Assembly (NCBI GenBank): GCA_036346355.1
Contig: JAYEVF010000027.1
Span: 620,001-684,000, forward strand
DNA from: Rhipidocladum racemiflorum
Lineage: Eukaryota > Streptophyta > Magnoliopsida > Poales > Poaceae
Direction: 5' to 3'
Length of the DNA stretch: 64,000 nucleotides
In this document: piece by piece, positions 1 through 11,515 of the stretch
Layout: each line of letters begins with the position of its first letter
Numbering within the stretch: the first letter of the stretch is position 1
Translations under genes and position numbers: made by a program
The notes under the pieces: generated by a model
Told to the model about the DNA's origin: nothing
Seen by the model: the letters and a program-made list of their open reading frames with translations, nothing else
The model's database searches: none

Positions 1-994
1 CACTCTTCGAGCTTGAGCTCGTGACCGCCGCAGGGCTTGTCTGTGGGGCGTGGGGTAGACATTGGGGTCTCACACCGCACCGCCGCCTAGATCACTGGCT
101 CGCCTAAAAGTGCGGGCCTCGAATCGCCTACCACCGTAGTCCTAAACATCATTTTTCTCTTGCGCGACTCAAATAGCCGACGCTGGCATCCTCTTGATTC
201 AGGGCCTTGTTGATCATGTCTTTGGCCGAACGACGGTAGTCGCTGAAACCAAATTGTACCTTCAAGTTGGGGTCAAGGCCCTCCATGAATCGCCAAATCT
301 TGGCCTCATCGCTGGCGACATCTGCGCGTCTGCACGACAATGAGTGAAGCGGTTAAGGTACTCGAGACGCAGACAAGTTTCCTTGTCAAGCTTGTGAAAC
401 TCACGACGCTTCATTTCCATAATCCCCTTGGGATATGAGTAGCTCAAGGCTTCCACGAACTCGTTCCATGGAATGTTCTCGCTGGGTCGGCATGGGCGGC
501 ACAAGAGTTCTCCCACCGCTTGGCTGCAGCCTTTGAGCTGGTGAGATGCGTCGCACACTCTCTATGTCATCGCACTGAGCCAAGTGCGCTTACGCCAACT
601 TCCTTGAGCCGCCATTCGCATCCGCGGATCTCATGGATCCAAAGAAAAGTCGGGGTCGAGTCTCATGAACTCCCCAAACTTAGATTGGGGCGGTTGAGCT
701 TGAGCCAGTCTGCGGCTTATGCGGTTGGTTCAGACGCTCGAGCTAACGCTCAAGAATCTGAAGCTGCATCGCCATCATTTGTTCCATGTTTGGCGGCTGA
801 GCTGGTGGTGGGGGCGGTGGCGGATCATGCTGAGCGGCAGGGTGTTGCACTTGCTCTTGTCCTTGCGGTTGCGGCGGCTCCACATACTCTGCCTCCTCTT
901 GAAAGTGCACCGGTCCACGGGCTCGTCCACGGCCTCTACTACCACGGCTCGCGGGCTTCCACTACCATTACTTACCACGACCAACGTTCTCCAT
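1..994 (-). pseudogene. Chromovirus gag, second copy, truncated and frameshifted
   Basis: Capsid-type gag fragments occur on the minus strand: WNEFVEALSYSYPKGIMEMK at about 400-475 and KIWRFMEGLDPNLKVQ at about 250-300. Both match the better-preserved gag at 9386-9887. The presumed start codon is at 992-994, equivalent to 10238 in the other copy. Frames change several times (pieces at 149-340, 262-558, 401-583), so no full Gag can be made. In the family, Gag forms the cytoplasmic particle in which reverse transcription occurs. Confidence 0.75.
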
Positions 995-2252
995 CTGCAC
1001 AAGGCGGTCAAGCACAAGGAAAGAGGGAGAAGCATAGGTAAGCAGTGGGGAACTAAACCACATCCTCAAAACAAAGGCACAACCACAAAGGCACACAACA
1101 GAAGGGAAAAACCAACTGAACTTCAATTAAAATCAAATAGTTTTGGAGGCGGCTGTATCACAAATGCCTAAGGGCACGATACAATCCAGCAATCACTTAT
1201 TCAACGCTCTAACGCGACAAAATTTAAGATCCTGCAGACTAAAACTATCTAAGAACTCGCGTCGGCTGCCAAGACGCTACGGACGGGTCCTCCTCCTCCT
1301 CCTCGCTCTATCGCGGAAGGCGAAGTCAGCCGCTAAAGATCTCGCTTCCTTCGGCCGGCAGCCTAAAGCAATCGAGAGAAAACTCAAGGCGGCGAAGGAA
1401 GACGAACGGATTTGGCGCGCCGTCCAGCCTCGCACCTTGATGACGCTTGGCTGGCGGCGCGTCCTCCGGATGTCGCGGGCGGCGGTTCCTCCCGAACCGG
1501 CCGGTGGTGGCGGCGCCACGGCCGTGCTCTCCCCGTGACAGCGCCGCGGTGGAGGCGATGGGATGCTCCTCCTCTCCTCCTCAAACCGAGATCGCCTCTC
1601 GCCGCTGCCACAAGTCCCGACGCAGACCCAAAGAAATTCGCCGACATCTCGACGAGGGCCTCATCCTCGCTGGACGAGTGACCCCAAGTGCACCACTTCG
1701 GGTCCTCTCTCCGAGCCAAACTTCCTAAATCAGCCATACACCCGCCCAACCTCGAAGCGGGAAACAAATTTCTGACGAGAGTTCTCCAAAGATATCGCGG
1801 TAGCTCGCCCCAACATGAGGATAGCCTTTACGGCCGCTGGGCTGCAGTCACAGACGCCAGACTGGTCTCTCGGCCGTGAAGTAAAACGGCCGTCCTCGAC
1901 GCTGTGGCGGCTCCTCGCGAAGACTAGCAAGCGGACTCGCCACATGTCCTGGACAAGACCAGGCATTGATCGGTAGCGATACTCCAGGCGATGGGGAAAT
2001 CCCGGCTCTGGAGCATCGATGATGACTCCTCGCAAAGCCTCCACCTCGCCGGCAAGGTGGTGTAAACCGACATCTACAAATTTTGAAAGAAGACAATTAG
2101 TAACCAAAATTTAAATAAAAGAAAGGATGAGCACAAGATACTAAGATAGAAGAGATAGAAGCAAAGGAACTTAAACTTTGCAAGTACATTTTATAAAATA
2201 TAAGTCCTTAAGGCTTTGCCATGCTAACTAGGTCACGCCCTACGATCGTCTG

Positions 2253-2264
2253 TGCTCGATACCA
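2253..2264 (-). other. Primer-binding site, initiator Met tRNA type (left copy)
   Basis: The minus strand reads TGGTATCGAGCA, four bases inside the LTR boundary at 2269. This resembles the usual plant initiator-tRNA-Met site TGGTATCAGAGC with one base missing. The same string is at 11501-11512 beside the other LTR. Its presence outside the 'outer' LTR shows that a second internal region follows. Confidence 0.65.
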
Positions 2265-2268
2265 CCAT

Positions 2269-5200
2269 TGTGAGACCTGATCGGCTATCCGAGAATCTCT
2301 GTGTATTTCCGCACTAGTCCCGCATCAAGAGCTAGTACACACGATCCAAAGGATACATCATTGCCGAACATAACGAAACTTGTATCAGAATATTCAAGTA
2401 TGGGCCACATGGCCACTTATTACAATACTCGGTCCAACGACCTGACACTCAAAACAAATAAGTAAGCAAAAGAAAGCAACGAGCTTAACGCCACAACGCC
2501 ACAAAGCATTTACTAGGAACGCAACTAGTCCTCCTGGCAATCCTCCTCAAGAACTCCTCTTCTTCCTCGGCATCTTGATAAATCTCTCGATGATTACAAT
2601 GTTGGTGTAGCACGTGAGTACAAAAGTACTCAAAGCAAGTCGGGAAGTTATGATCATGAGGGGCTTTCCAAAGGAAGCTTAATAGGGTTTATTTGCATAA
2701 AGCCACATTTGATTAAATCATACTTAAGTAATAAATTTCATAAAGCATATTTTACAACTCTTTTAATAATTGAATTATTTATTATTGTAGTGAGGCTCTA
2801 TCCACCATCACTAACATAAAGGCTCTATCCGCCAACACTTAAAGGATCAAAGTTAATCATGTGACTCCATCCCGTCAAAGGTAAAACAGTTCTATCCACA
2901 GGTTGGCTCTTTCCGCTAAGCAACATTCGAGAGTTCTAACCACTCCCGAACCCCAAAACAAAACACTTTTCGGTTTTAAAACCAAATCAAAGTCTACCAA
3001 TATGAAAGCATTTCTTGCTTTGCCTTTGACCAGTAGGCACGGCTATTCGAATAGTTTATACTCTGCAGAGGTGTACAACTTTACCCACAAGACAAGATAG
3101 ACCCTTGTTGCCATGCAATTAACACACTTCCTTAGGTGTGCCTACAGGATATCTTGACAAGGCCGTACAATGTATCTACTCTAGCTAGACCCACATTACG
3201 AGGTTTCACCGCCGTTAGGGTTCCTCCACCCAAGACAGTAAGCCCTCTTGCGCCAGTGTGAGCAAAACAACATCCACAACAATGCCTCCGTCCGGCTCTC
3301 ACACAACAACCGAGTGGTGAGTCTAAACTAGGCTTCTACAAATTAGTGAGCCAGTCGTACTCATTATAGACATGTGGTAGTACGGTTATGCTTAAAATGG
3401 CAATCATAAGCGCTCGGTCCTTATATGACTTGGGGCGGTACTTGCGCTAAAGGATCAAGGCTTGATCCGCTCCCACCAGACATTCCATGCCGCCAAGTCG
3501 TAAATCATTTTTCCTTTTCTTTTCATTTTAGAAAACAGTACTAAAATCATACTAATATTCATCAAATCACATTTGAAATGGTTCTCTTTGAATAATCCCA
3601 CCCGTGGGTTGTTTTCATCAAAAGCAGTCCTAAGCAATTCTACCGCATTACGTGAGCAATGGATACCATATAAGCATAAGCATGGTATAAACAATGTTCT
3701 AGGGTTACAACGGATATGATTATCAATGTCAAGGAGGAATCATCAAATTCGGATTAACTATTACTTATATTTGACATATTTCATTAAACATAGCATGCAA
3801 CTTTATAAGCCATTTAAATCATTTTGCCAACATAGGAGCAAAATGCGTCAAGGAGACTTGCCTTCGATTCTTGTGGCGGTGTCGAAATCCAAGGCTCGAC
3901 GGCGAAATCGCAAGGCCGCTACGTGGATCGCCGACTACACGCAAAACGAGGCAATAAATAAATAACAGAAAATAAATAAAATCCAAAAATTATAAAATTA
4001 GTACTGGCAGGAAGGTATTGATTTATGATGAATTTAGGAATTTGAATGAGGACAAACGGAGTTCTGATGAGAAAGTTATGAGCTTAGAAGTTCGAATTTT
4101 GAATAAATCGGAAACCTGAATATTCCCCTTAATATTCGCTTTGACCGAGTCAACGTTTGACTGGCGCTTTGACCGACTTTGACTGGTTTGACTTGGCTTT
4201 GGAGTGTATGACAGTGGGGCCCACGCGGCATAGAGAGAGGAAAGAGGAAGCTTCCTTCGAAGCTTGCCATGCCATGGCAATGAATGAGAGAGAGATTGAG
4301 GGAGAGAGAGGGAAGGGAGGGAGTCGCCACGCGGTGAGGGGCAAAGCAAGGCGCGGCGGGCATGGCCAGCGATTTGGCGGCATGCGGCGGCGTGCGCATG
4401 GCGGGCAAGTAGCGGCTGCCCACGACGGCAAGGCCCCATGCATGCCCAACACAGAGCACTCAAAACAAAAGCAGAAGGCCCTTTTTTCTCCAAAATCCGA
4501 TTTTTGCCCAATCTTGCATGGATTTGATCCAAACAAAAGCTAGAACCTCTAGAGGACCTCCTTAGCAACATCTAGGATGAAGGAATCGAGCCAATTCTCA
4601 CCGGAGAAGATGAAATCGACGATGAACACGGTTCGGCCGAGATGAGTAAAATCAAATTGCCGTCCACTGGTTAGGAATCCTGAAATTGATGGATGAATTA
4701 GCAACTAGACTTCCATGCTAACACAAAGAAACGAGCGGGAGGAAGAAAGATCCACCTGAGTGGAAGATATGAGCAAGAACACGAAGAACGCGAAGAACAA
4801 CCAAAGTTCGCTTGGTTTTCTTGATCTTGCGCCAATTGGATTTGAGAGGCTAACGGAGAGCTATACCACCGGAAAGAGGGTTCTTATACGGAGAGATGAG
4901 GGGCGGAATCACGCGAAACGGGTTAGAAACGGCCGCGTAATCACCATAAAGGTCGATTCCGGTTTCTCTTAACCGCTCAAAAACTAGCGATCTCGGGTGC
5001 ATTATCCCCATGGATAGAAAGAGGTGGCCGTTGTGATCCCAACGGATCCGGCGGTTCGCGATTTGGAGTTGTATTGGAGGAGCTAGAAGGATTTAAAGAG
5101 AGCTCCCACCATTTTTGCTTGCTTGAAGCTTCTTTGTTCATGCATGGCAAGAGGTTGAAGATGACACTATTCACTTGCCACGTGGCAGCATCCTATTGGT

Positions 5201-5678
5201 CCTCCTTTACGCAAATGGTTCGCCTTAGAGAAAAATAAGGAAAAATGGCCTAAAAATTCCGGAAAAATTCCTAGAGCCATTTTAGATTATTTGGAACTCA
5301 ATGGAAGTGGTTTGGTTGAATTTGGATGATTTTTGTGGAATTGGATATTCGGGCGCGGATCGCAAGCATTAAACAAAAGCCGCGCGAGATAAAATAGGAA
5401 CGGATGTCCAAAAATCCGGGGAATGATTCCTAAAATCATTTCGGAATATTTGGAAAATTTTAGAAGTGGTTTGGAGATTTTTGGAGCACTTTTGGACTCG
5501 GTGAATTTTTCTGCATGCCGTGATCGAAAATCCGATTTTTCGCCCGGGAGGGAATTAATTCCCGATTTCGAAGGGGAATGGATGCCAGGTTATGATAAAC
5601 ACCAAAGAAACTCCAACTTTTGAATTTACTTTATTTAAATTAGGTTTTTCTCCAGAAAGCCAAAACGAGGATGTTACA
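2269..5678 (-). repeat. Chromovirus LTR A (3' LTR, shared in tandem)
   Basis: The LTR runs from TGTGAGACC to GATGTTACA on the plus strand; in the sense direction it starts TGTAACATCC and ends GGTCTCACA. It is a near-identical partner of 11516-14990. AT-rich parts are almost unchanged, while GC-rich parts carry scattered substitutions and short indels. It holds the CCTCTGCAGA / ATTCGAATAGCCGTG block (around 3047-3075) and the GAGTAC-AAAA-GTACTC hairpin (2616-2631), both shared with other LTR families here. A polypurine tract adjoins one side and a primer-binding site the other, so it acts as 3' LTR of one unit and 5' LTR of the next. Confidence 0.92.
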
Positions 5679-5693
5679 AACCTACCCCCCTTA
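5679..5693 (-). other. Polypurine tract of the chromovirus
   Basis: The minus strand reads CTAAGGGGGGTAGGTT immediately before the LTR start TGTAACATCC. This is the expected plus-strand priming site at the 3' end of the internal region, and it fixes the orientation of the element. Confidence 0.8.
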
Positions 5694-7000
5694 GAGAGAA
5701 TCTCGTCCCCGAGATTCAGACGGAGAAAGAAAAAGGTTAGGGAACTCTGCTCGAAGATCTTCTTCACGCTCCCAAGTTGCTTCCTTCTCAGAATGATTGC
5801 TCCACTGAACCTTGCAGAACTTGATCACTCGGCTTCGTGTCCGACGCTCGGCTTCATCCAAAACCTTCATGGGATACTCCGGGTAAGACAAGTCTTCTTT
5901 GACTTCCATGTCTTCCAACTAAGAATCGATGTTCCGGCACTGAGACATTTCTTCAATCGAGACACATGAAAGACGCTATGTACCCTCGATACCGTGGGCG
6001 GCAATTCCAACTTATAAGCCACTTCTCCTTTTCGGGCAATCACCTTGAATGGTCCGATATAGCGGGGTGCTAATTTTCCACTGACGCGGAATCGTTTCAT
6101 TCCTTTCATCGGGGATACCTTTAAGTACACATGATCTCCTGGTACAAAGCTTAAGTCCCGTCGACGATTGTCCGCATAACTTTTCTCGCCTGGATTGAGC
6201 TGTCTTCGATTTGCCGGACTGCCTGACTTGCTCTTCGCTTTCTTTCGTAACATCGGGTCCGATGAATTGTCCTCCTTCGGTCTCTTTCCAATATAAGGGT
6301 GTTCGCACTTTCTTCCATACAAAGCTTCAAAAGGCGCCATCTTCAAACCGGGCTTGATAGTCTTGTTATAGGAAAACTCGTGATAGGGCAAATTCTGATT
6401 CCACGAGCCTTTATAGGTTAGGAGCACAAGCTCTCAACATATCCTCTAAAATTTGATTGACCCTTCGGTCCTGGCCATCCGTCTGGGATGATATGCAAGA
6501 TCAAATTCAGATTCGTGCCTAACACAAAGATGCAATTGTCGCCGCTAATCTCGAGGTGAACTGGGAACCTCGACGACACAATCTTCTTTGGCACATCGTA
6601 AACATACAATCTTAGCCATATACAACTCTCTAAGCAAGCTTATCTCCGCAATAGGTGGTCTTTACCGATAAAGTGGGCCACTTTGGTCAATCGATCCACA
6701 ATAACCTGATGGAATCATAACCGATTTAGTTTTAGGTAATCCAGCTTATAAAATCCATTCCAATTTCTTCCCATTTCCATACTGTGCACTTGCAATCTGG
6801 CTGCAATAGACCTAGCTGGTCTCGATGCTCCGCTTTAACCAATCGACACACATCACACCGTGCTACGTAAGTCTCGCAACTTCCTTCTTCATATTGGACC
6901 ACCAAGATTTGTCTTTCAAATCTGCATACATCTTGGTGCCTCCTGGTGAATGGAGTAAATCAATCGTGAGCCTCTCTCAAGATCACATTCTTGATTTCTT
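5691..7000 (-). pseudogene. Chromovirus integrase with C-terminal chromodomain
   Basis: Read from right to left: an integrase zinc-binding region (HSPGGTKMYADLKDKSWW at about 6890-6960, then CDVCRLVKAEH near 6830-6865), a degraded catalytic core, a long C-terminal piece (5867-6427) with the GPY/F-type motif IGPFKVIARKGEVAYKLELP and VHSVFHVSRLKKCL, and a chromodomain (5691-5890) with YPMKVLDEAERR and VQWSNHSEKEATWE. In this family integrase joins cDNA ends to host DNA, and the chromodomain steers insertion toward modified chromatin. Frameshifts separate the core, C-terminal and chromodomain pieces. The chromodomain identifies the element as a chromovirus. Confidence 0.85.
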
Positions 7001-7239
7001 CTTGGTTAGGGACCACTATTCTTTTCCCGAACCAAACAGCCCCTGGTCATCTTCCGAAAATCCAGGGTGTTTTCCTTTCTTCAGACCCTCTTTCACATCC
7101 GCAATACCTTTATCGTCCTTCTGAGCCTCCCTGATTTGATTTTCCAAGGTTGATTTGACCTCCAAGTTATAAATACATCCTTCATTTACCAATTCCAGGT
7201 TAAGGCGCCGAATTCATCGCGGCGCGGCTGGCTTGGTTG

Positions 7240-8640
7240 CACTCTCATATTATTGCAGTGAGCTTTCCTGCCAAAGCATCCGCAACAACGCTCGCTTTCA
7301 GGGTGATAATGAATTCCCAGATTATAATCTTTCACCAACTCCAACCATCTTCTCGCCTCAGGTTAAGGTCGTTGAGTGAAGATATACTTCAGGCTCTTAT
7401 GATCCGTATAGATCTCACATCTATTGCCGATCAAGTAATGCCTCCATATCTTGAGCGCGTGCACAACTGCGGCTAACTCCAAGTCATGTATAGGATAGTT
7501 TTCTTCATGAGGTCGCAGCTGCCTTGAAGCATAGGCTATTACCTTTCCTTCTTGCATCATAACACATCCAAGTCCTTGCTTCAAGCATCACAATACACTT
7601 CAAAGTCCTTATGGATGTCCTAAGAAAATCAACACCGAGCCGAGGTTAATCTCTTTTCAAATCCTGAAAACTTTGCTCACACGCTTTAGTCCATTCAAAC
7701 TTCTTTTCCTTTTTCAAAAGTTGAGTAAGAGGTCCGCTATCTTCGAGAAACCTTCAATGAATCTCCGATAATAACCACTAATCCAAGAAAACTTCTGATC
7801 TCCGGATCGACTTGGGTTGTGTCCAATCCAAAACATCTCTCACTTTCGCTGATCTACCGCTACTCGCAGCAGTAAATAATATGACCCAGAAAGATACTTC
7901 TTTCAAATTGTAAGTCACATTTGCTAAACTTGGCATACGCTTGATGCTCTCTTAACGCTTTCCAAGACTATTCGCAGATGGTCTTCATGCTCTTTTTCGC
8001 TTCTTGAATAGACAAGAATGTCGCCGATGCATACTACGATTTAACTTGTCTAAATACTCCATAAACACCTTATTCATCGATTCATGAAATAAGAAGGAGC
8101 ATTGGTTAACCTAAAAGACATGACCGTGAACTCGCATACCCATATCGGGTGGTGAAGGTCAAGCTTTTGAATATCTTCCTTTCTTATCTTCAGCTGGTGA
8201 TATCCCGATCTCAAATCTATCTTGGAGAAGACTTGAGCTCCCTTCAACTGATCAAACAGATCATCTATCCGAGGTAACGGATACTTGTTCTTGATCGTGA
8301 CCTCATTCAACGACCTGTAGTCTATGCACATCCGCAGACTACCATCCTTCTTGGACACAAAGATCACAGGCGATCCCCAAGGTGACGAACTGGGTCTGAT
8401 GAATCCTTTTTCTTGCAGTTCTTCAATCTGCTTCTTCATCTCGACCAACTCGTTAGAAGGCAGTCGGTACGGTCTCTTCGAGATTGGAGCGGTACCAGGT
8501 ACTAGCTCAATCACAAATTCCACATCTCGATCTGATGGCATACCAGGCAACTCATCCGGGAACACATCTGGGTACTCATTGATTATCTGCACCTTCTCCA
8601 ACGGTACCTTTCAAACGGTTTAGGTGTTACCCCCTTAGAG
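7240..8640 (-). pseudogene. Chromovirus reverse transcriptase-RNase H
   Basis: The RT N-terminal half is open at 8074-8601, with FPDELPGMPSDRDVEF, PYRLPSNELVEMKKQI, KKDGSLRMCIDYRSLN and KIDLRSGYHQLKI in order. The catalytic loop falls in a different frame near 8015-8050 and reads VVCIGDILVYS, where the family has an aromatic residue and two aspartates: the first aspartate is glycine. RNase H follows at 7363-7584 (GKVIAYASRQLRPHEENYP, YTDHKSLKYIF). Frame breaks separate these blocks, and the start of RNase H is interrupted by an in-frame stop. The enzyme would normally copy element RNA into DNA in the particle; this copy cannot. Confidence 0.88.
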
Positions 8641-8995
8641 GCAAGATTAGACAAAACTCCACTCTAATCCCCTCGTGGTCGGGTAAGAGAGATAGCTCGA
8701 CGAGCACAGTCTATCTGACCCTTATACTTGGTTAACCAATCCATTCTAAGGATTACTTCTATACCCTTAGTATCCAATAGTATTAAGTTCGCTAGGAACT
8801 TTACCCCGTTTATTACTATATCCATCTTCTGATTGCATGAGAGTTGTTCTTAGTTCTTTTCCAGGTGATTGCACTAGCAAAGGGTTTCTTAACCGTAAGG
8901 TGTCCCGCTTATGCTTTTTAACCAAGTAGTCGATATAAATGAATGGGTTGCACCGTAATCAAACAGAATCAAGCAGTAATCGAGTTCACATGGAA
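8640..8995 (-). pseudogene. Chromovirus aspartic protease relic
   Basis: On the minus strand around 8935-8990, ILFDYGATHSFIS lies one frame away from the preceding gag end (VVYGKFHVNSITA). It matches the active-site neighbourhood of retroviral-type aspartic proteases, where Asp-Ser/Thr-Gly is expected; here the middle residue is tyrosine. The rest (8640-8930) is open only in short pieces. The protease would cleave the Gag-Pol polyprotein. The changed catalytic triplet and the frame break argue that it is dead. Confidence 0.7.
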
Positions 8996-10238
8996 CTTAC
9001 CATAGACCACGCCTGGCGATCTCCGAGCCTCTTCCGCGGTGATGTGGTTCACACGCCTCTTCCTCGCAGCCTTGGCGTGCGCGAGTCTCGAGGGGTTCCT
9101 CTTCCTTGAGCCGGCGCAGGGCGCTGGCCGGGCGCCGATCTCAGGTTGAACCTCACCGGTGACGGCCGCCGCTTCTGGGGCGCTTGTTGGCGTAGTGCCC
9201 CATCTCCCTGCAGCTAAAGCACCGCACTCCTCGCCATCGCTGCTCCACTCTTCTCGAGCTTGAGCTCCTGCCTTTGCCGCAGGGGCTTGTCCTGTGGGGC
9301 GTGGGGTAGACATTGGGGTCTCACACCGGGTACCGCCGGCCGCTAGATCGCCGCCGAAAAGTGCGGGCCTGGAATCGCTGCACCGCTACGAGTCTCGAAA
9401 CATCATTTTTCTCTTGCGCGACTCAAATAGCCGACGGGCATCCTCTTGATTCAGCGCCTTGTTGATCATGTGCTGGAACGACGGGTAGTCGCTTGAAACC
9501 AGCTGTACCTTCAAGTTGGGGTCAAGGCCCTCCATGAATCGCCAAATCTTGGCCTCATCAGTGGCGACATCCGCGTCGCTGCACGATCGACAATGAGTGA
9601 AGCGGTTAAGGTACTCCGAGACGCATAAGTTTCCTTCTTTGAAGCTTGTGAAACTCACGACGCTTCATTTCCATAATCCCCTTGGGATATGAGTAGCTCA
9701 AGGCTTCCACGAACTCGCTCCATGGAATGTTCTGCGGTCGGCATGGGCGCACAAGAGTTCTCCCACCGCTTGGTCGCAGCCTTTGAGTCGTGAGATGCGA
9801 TCGCACACTCTCTATGTCATCGCACCGAGCCAAGTGCGCTTTACGCCAACTTCCTTGAGCCATCATCCGCATCCAGCCGGATCTCATGATCCAAAGAAAA
9901 GCTCCGGGGTCGAGTCCTCATGAACTCCCCAAACTTAGATTGGGGCGGTTGAGCTTGAGCAAGCCGCCGCGGCTTGCGGTTGGTTCAGACGCTCGAGCTA
10001 ACGCCTGAAGAATCTGAAGCCGACGCCATCATTTGTTCCATGTTTGGCTACCGAGCTGCGGTGGGGGCGGTGGCGGATCATGCTTTGGCGGCAGGTGTTG
10101 CACTTGCTCTTGTCCTTGCGGTTGCGGCGGCTCCACATACTCTGCCTCCTCTTGAAAGTGCACCGGTCCACGGGCTCGTCCACGGCCTCTACCACGGCCT
10201 GCGGGCCTTCCACGACCACGACCACGACCAACGTTCTC
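8969..10238 (-). pseudogene. Chromovirus gag with CCHC zinc knuckle
   Basis: The likely start (10236-10238) gives MENVGRGRGRGRPAGRGRGR, a Gly/Arg-rich N-terminus, followed by a Pro/Gln-rich stretch. The capsid part lies at 9606-9887 (IPWSEFVEALSYSYPKGIME) and 9386-9658 (SEYLNRFTHCRSC, KIWRFMEGLDPNLKVQLV). A nucleocapsid knuckle at about 9180-9222 reads CFSCREMGHYANKRP: the CX2CX4H part is present but the last cysteine is Arg. At least three frame changes separate these pieces. Arg-rich N-terminus, capsid domain and one knuckle are typical of gypsy Gag. Confidence 0.82.
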
Positions 10239-11515
10239 CATCTGCACAAGGCGGTCAAGCACAAGGAAAGAGGGAGAAGCATAGGTAAGCAGTGGGGAAC
10301 TAAACCACATCCTCAAAACAAAGGCACAACCACAAAGGCACACAACAGAAGGGAAAAACCAACTGAACTTCAATTAAAATCAAATAGTTTTGGAGGCGGC
10401 TGTATCACAAATGCCTAAGGGCACGATACAATCCAAAGAATCACTTATTCAACGCTCTAACGCTGACAAAATTTAAGATCCTCGCAGACTAAAACTATCT
10501 AAGAACTCGCCGTCGGGCCGAAGACGCTACGGACGGTCCTCCTCCTCCTCCTCGCCTCGCTCCTATCGCGGAAGGCGAGTTGCCGCCGCTAAAGATCTCG
10601 CTTCCTTCAATGGCAGCCAAAGCAATCGTGAGAAAACTCCTGGCGCGGCGAAGGAAGACGAACGGATTCTGCGCTAGCCGTCCAAGCCTCGCACCTTGAT
10701 GACGCTTGGTCAAGCGGCGCGTCCTCCGGATGTCGCGGCGGCGGTTCCTCCCGAATCGGGCTGGTGGTGGCGGCGCCACGGCTGCCTCTGCCTGACAGCG
10801 CCGCGGTGGAGGCGATGGGATGCTCCTCCTCTCCTCCTCAAACCGAGATCGCCTTCTCTCGCCGCCAAGTCCCGACGCAGACTCAAAGCAGCTCGTCGAG
10901 ACATCCTGACGTAGGCCTCATCCTGCGCTCGACGAGTGACCCCAAGTGCACCACGGCCGGGTCCTCTCTCGAGCCAAACTCCTAAATCTGGCCGTGACAC
11001 CCGCCCAACCCGAAGCGGGAAACAGCCGTGCGAGAGTTCTCCAAAGATATCGCGGTAGCTCGCCCCAACATGAGGATAGCCTTTCTCGCCGCGTCGCAGC
11101 CACAGACGCCAGACTGGTCTCTCACGTGAAGTAAAACGGCCGGTCCTCGACGCTGGCGCGCTCGCGAAGACTAGCAAGCGGACTGCCACATGTCCTGGAC
11201 AAGACCAGGCATTGATCGGTAGCGATACTCCAGCGATGGGGAAATCCTACCCTCGAGCATCGCGACACTCCTCGCAAAAGCCTCCAGCCTCGCCGGCAAA
11301 GGTGGTGTAAACCGACATCTACAAATTTTGAAAGCAGACAGAATTAGTAACCAAAATTTAAATAAAAGAAAGGATGAGCACAAGATACTAAGATAGAAGA
11401 GATAGAAGCAAAGGAACTTAAACTTTTGCAAGTACATTTTTATAAAATATAAGTCCTTAAGGCTTTGCCATGCTAACTAGGTCACGCCCTACGTCGTCTG
11501 TGCTCGATACCACAT
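10239..11515 (-). mobile_element. Chromovirus 5' leader between LTR and gag
   Basis: About 1.28 kb of sequence, partly very GC-rich (10500-11300), lies between the primer-binding site and the gag start. A minus-strand ORF of 159 codons (10710-11189) exists but has no recognisable domain, and its counterpart in the left copy (1384-1767) has a different frame structure, so I do not call it a gene. The primer-binding site at 11501-11512 (minus TGGTATCGAGCA) is three bases from the LTR end. Confidence 0.7.

Larger units (their letters stand above)
1..2268 (-). mobile_element. Second, partial chromovirus internal region (gag + leader)
   Basis: This stretch is a near copy of 9247-11515 (gag plus 5' leader of the chromovirus at 2269-14990) and joins directly to the outer end of the LTR at 2269. 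Read on the minus strand the order is LTR, primer-binding site (2253-2264), leader, gag, then the window ends. An LTR followed by a fresh leader and gag means the LTR at 2269-5678 is shared by two internal regions in tandem. The copy differs from its partner by many small indels, mostly in GC-rich parts, so its reading frames are more broken. The rest of this second internal region lies outside the window. Confidence 0.85.

Noticed and set aside
520..1041. 173-codon plus-strand open frame, and a 150-codon frame at 719-1171
   Set aside because: Antisense to the chromovirus gag and leader; equivalent frames in the second copy (9974-10418) differ in length and have no domain.
4023..4571. 182-codon minus-strand frame within LTR A, with 13320-13842 counterparts in LTR B
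   Set aside because: Lies wholly within the LTR, on GC-rich repetitive sequence with open frames on both strands; lengths and frames differ between LTRs.
10710..11189. 159-codon minus-strand frame in the chromovirus leader
   Set aside because: Low-complexity Arg/Gly-rich translation, not conserved in frame in the other copy (1384-1767), no recognisable domain.
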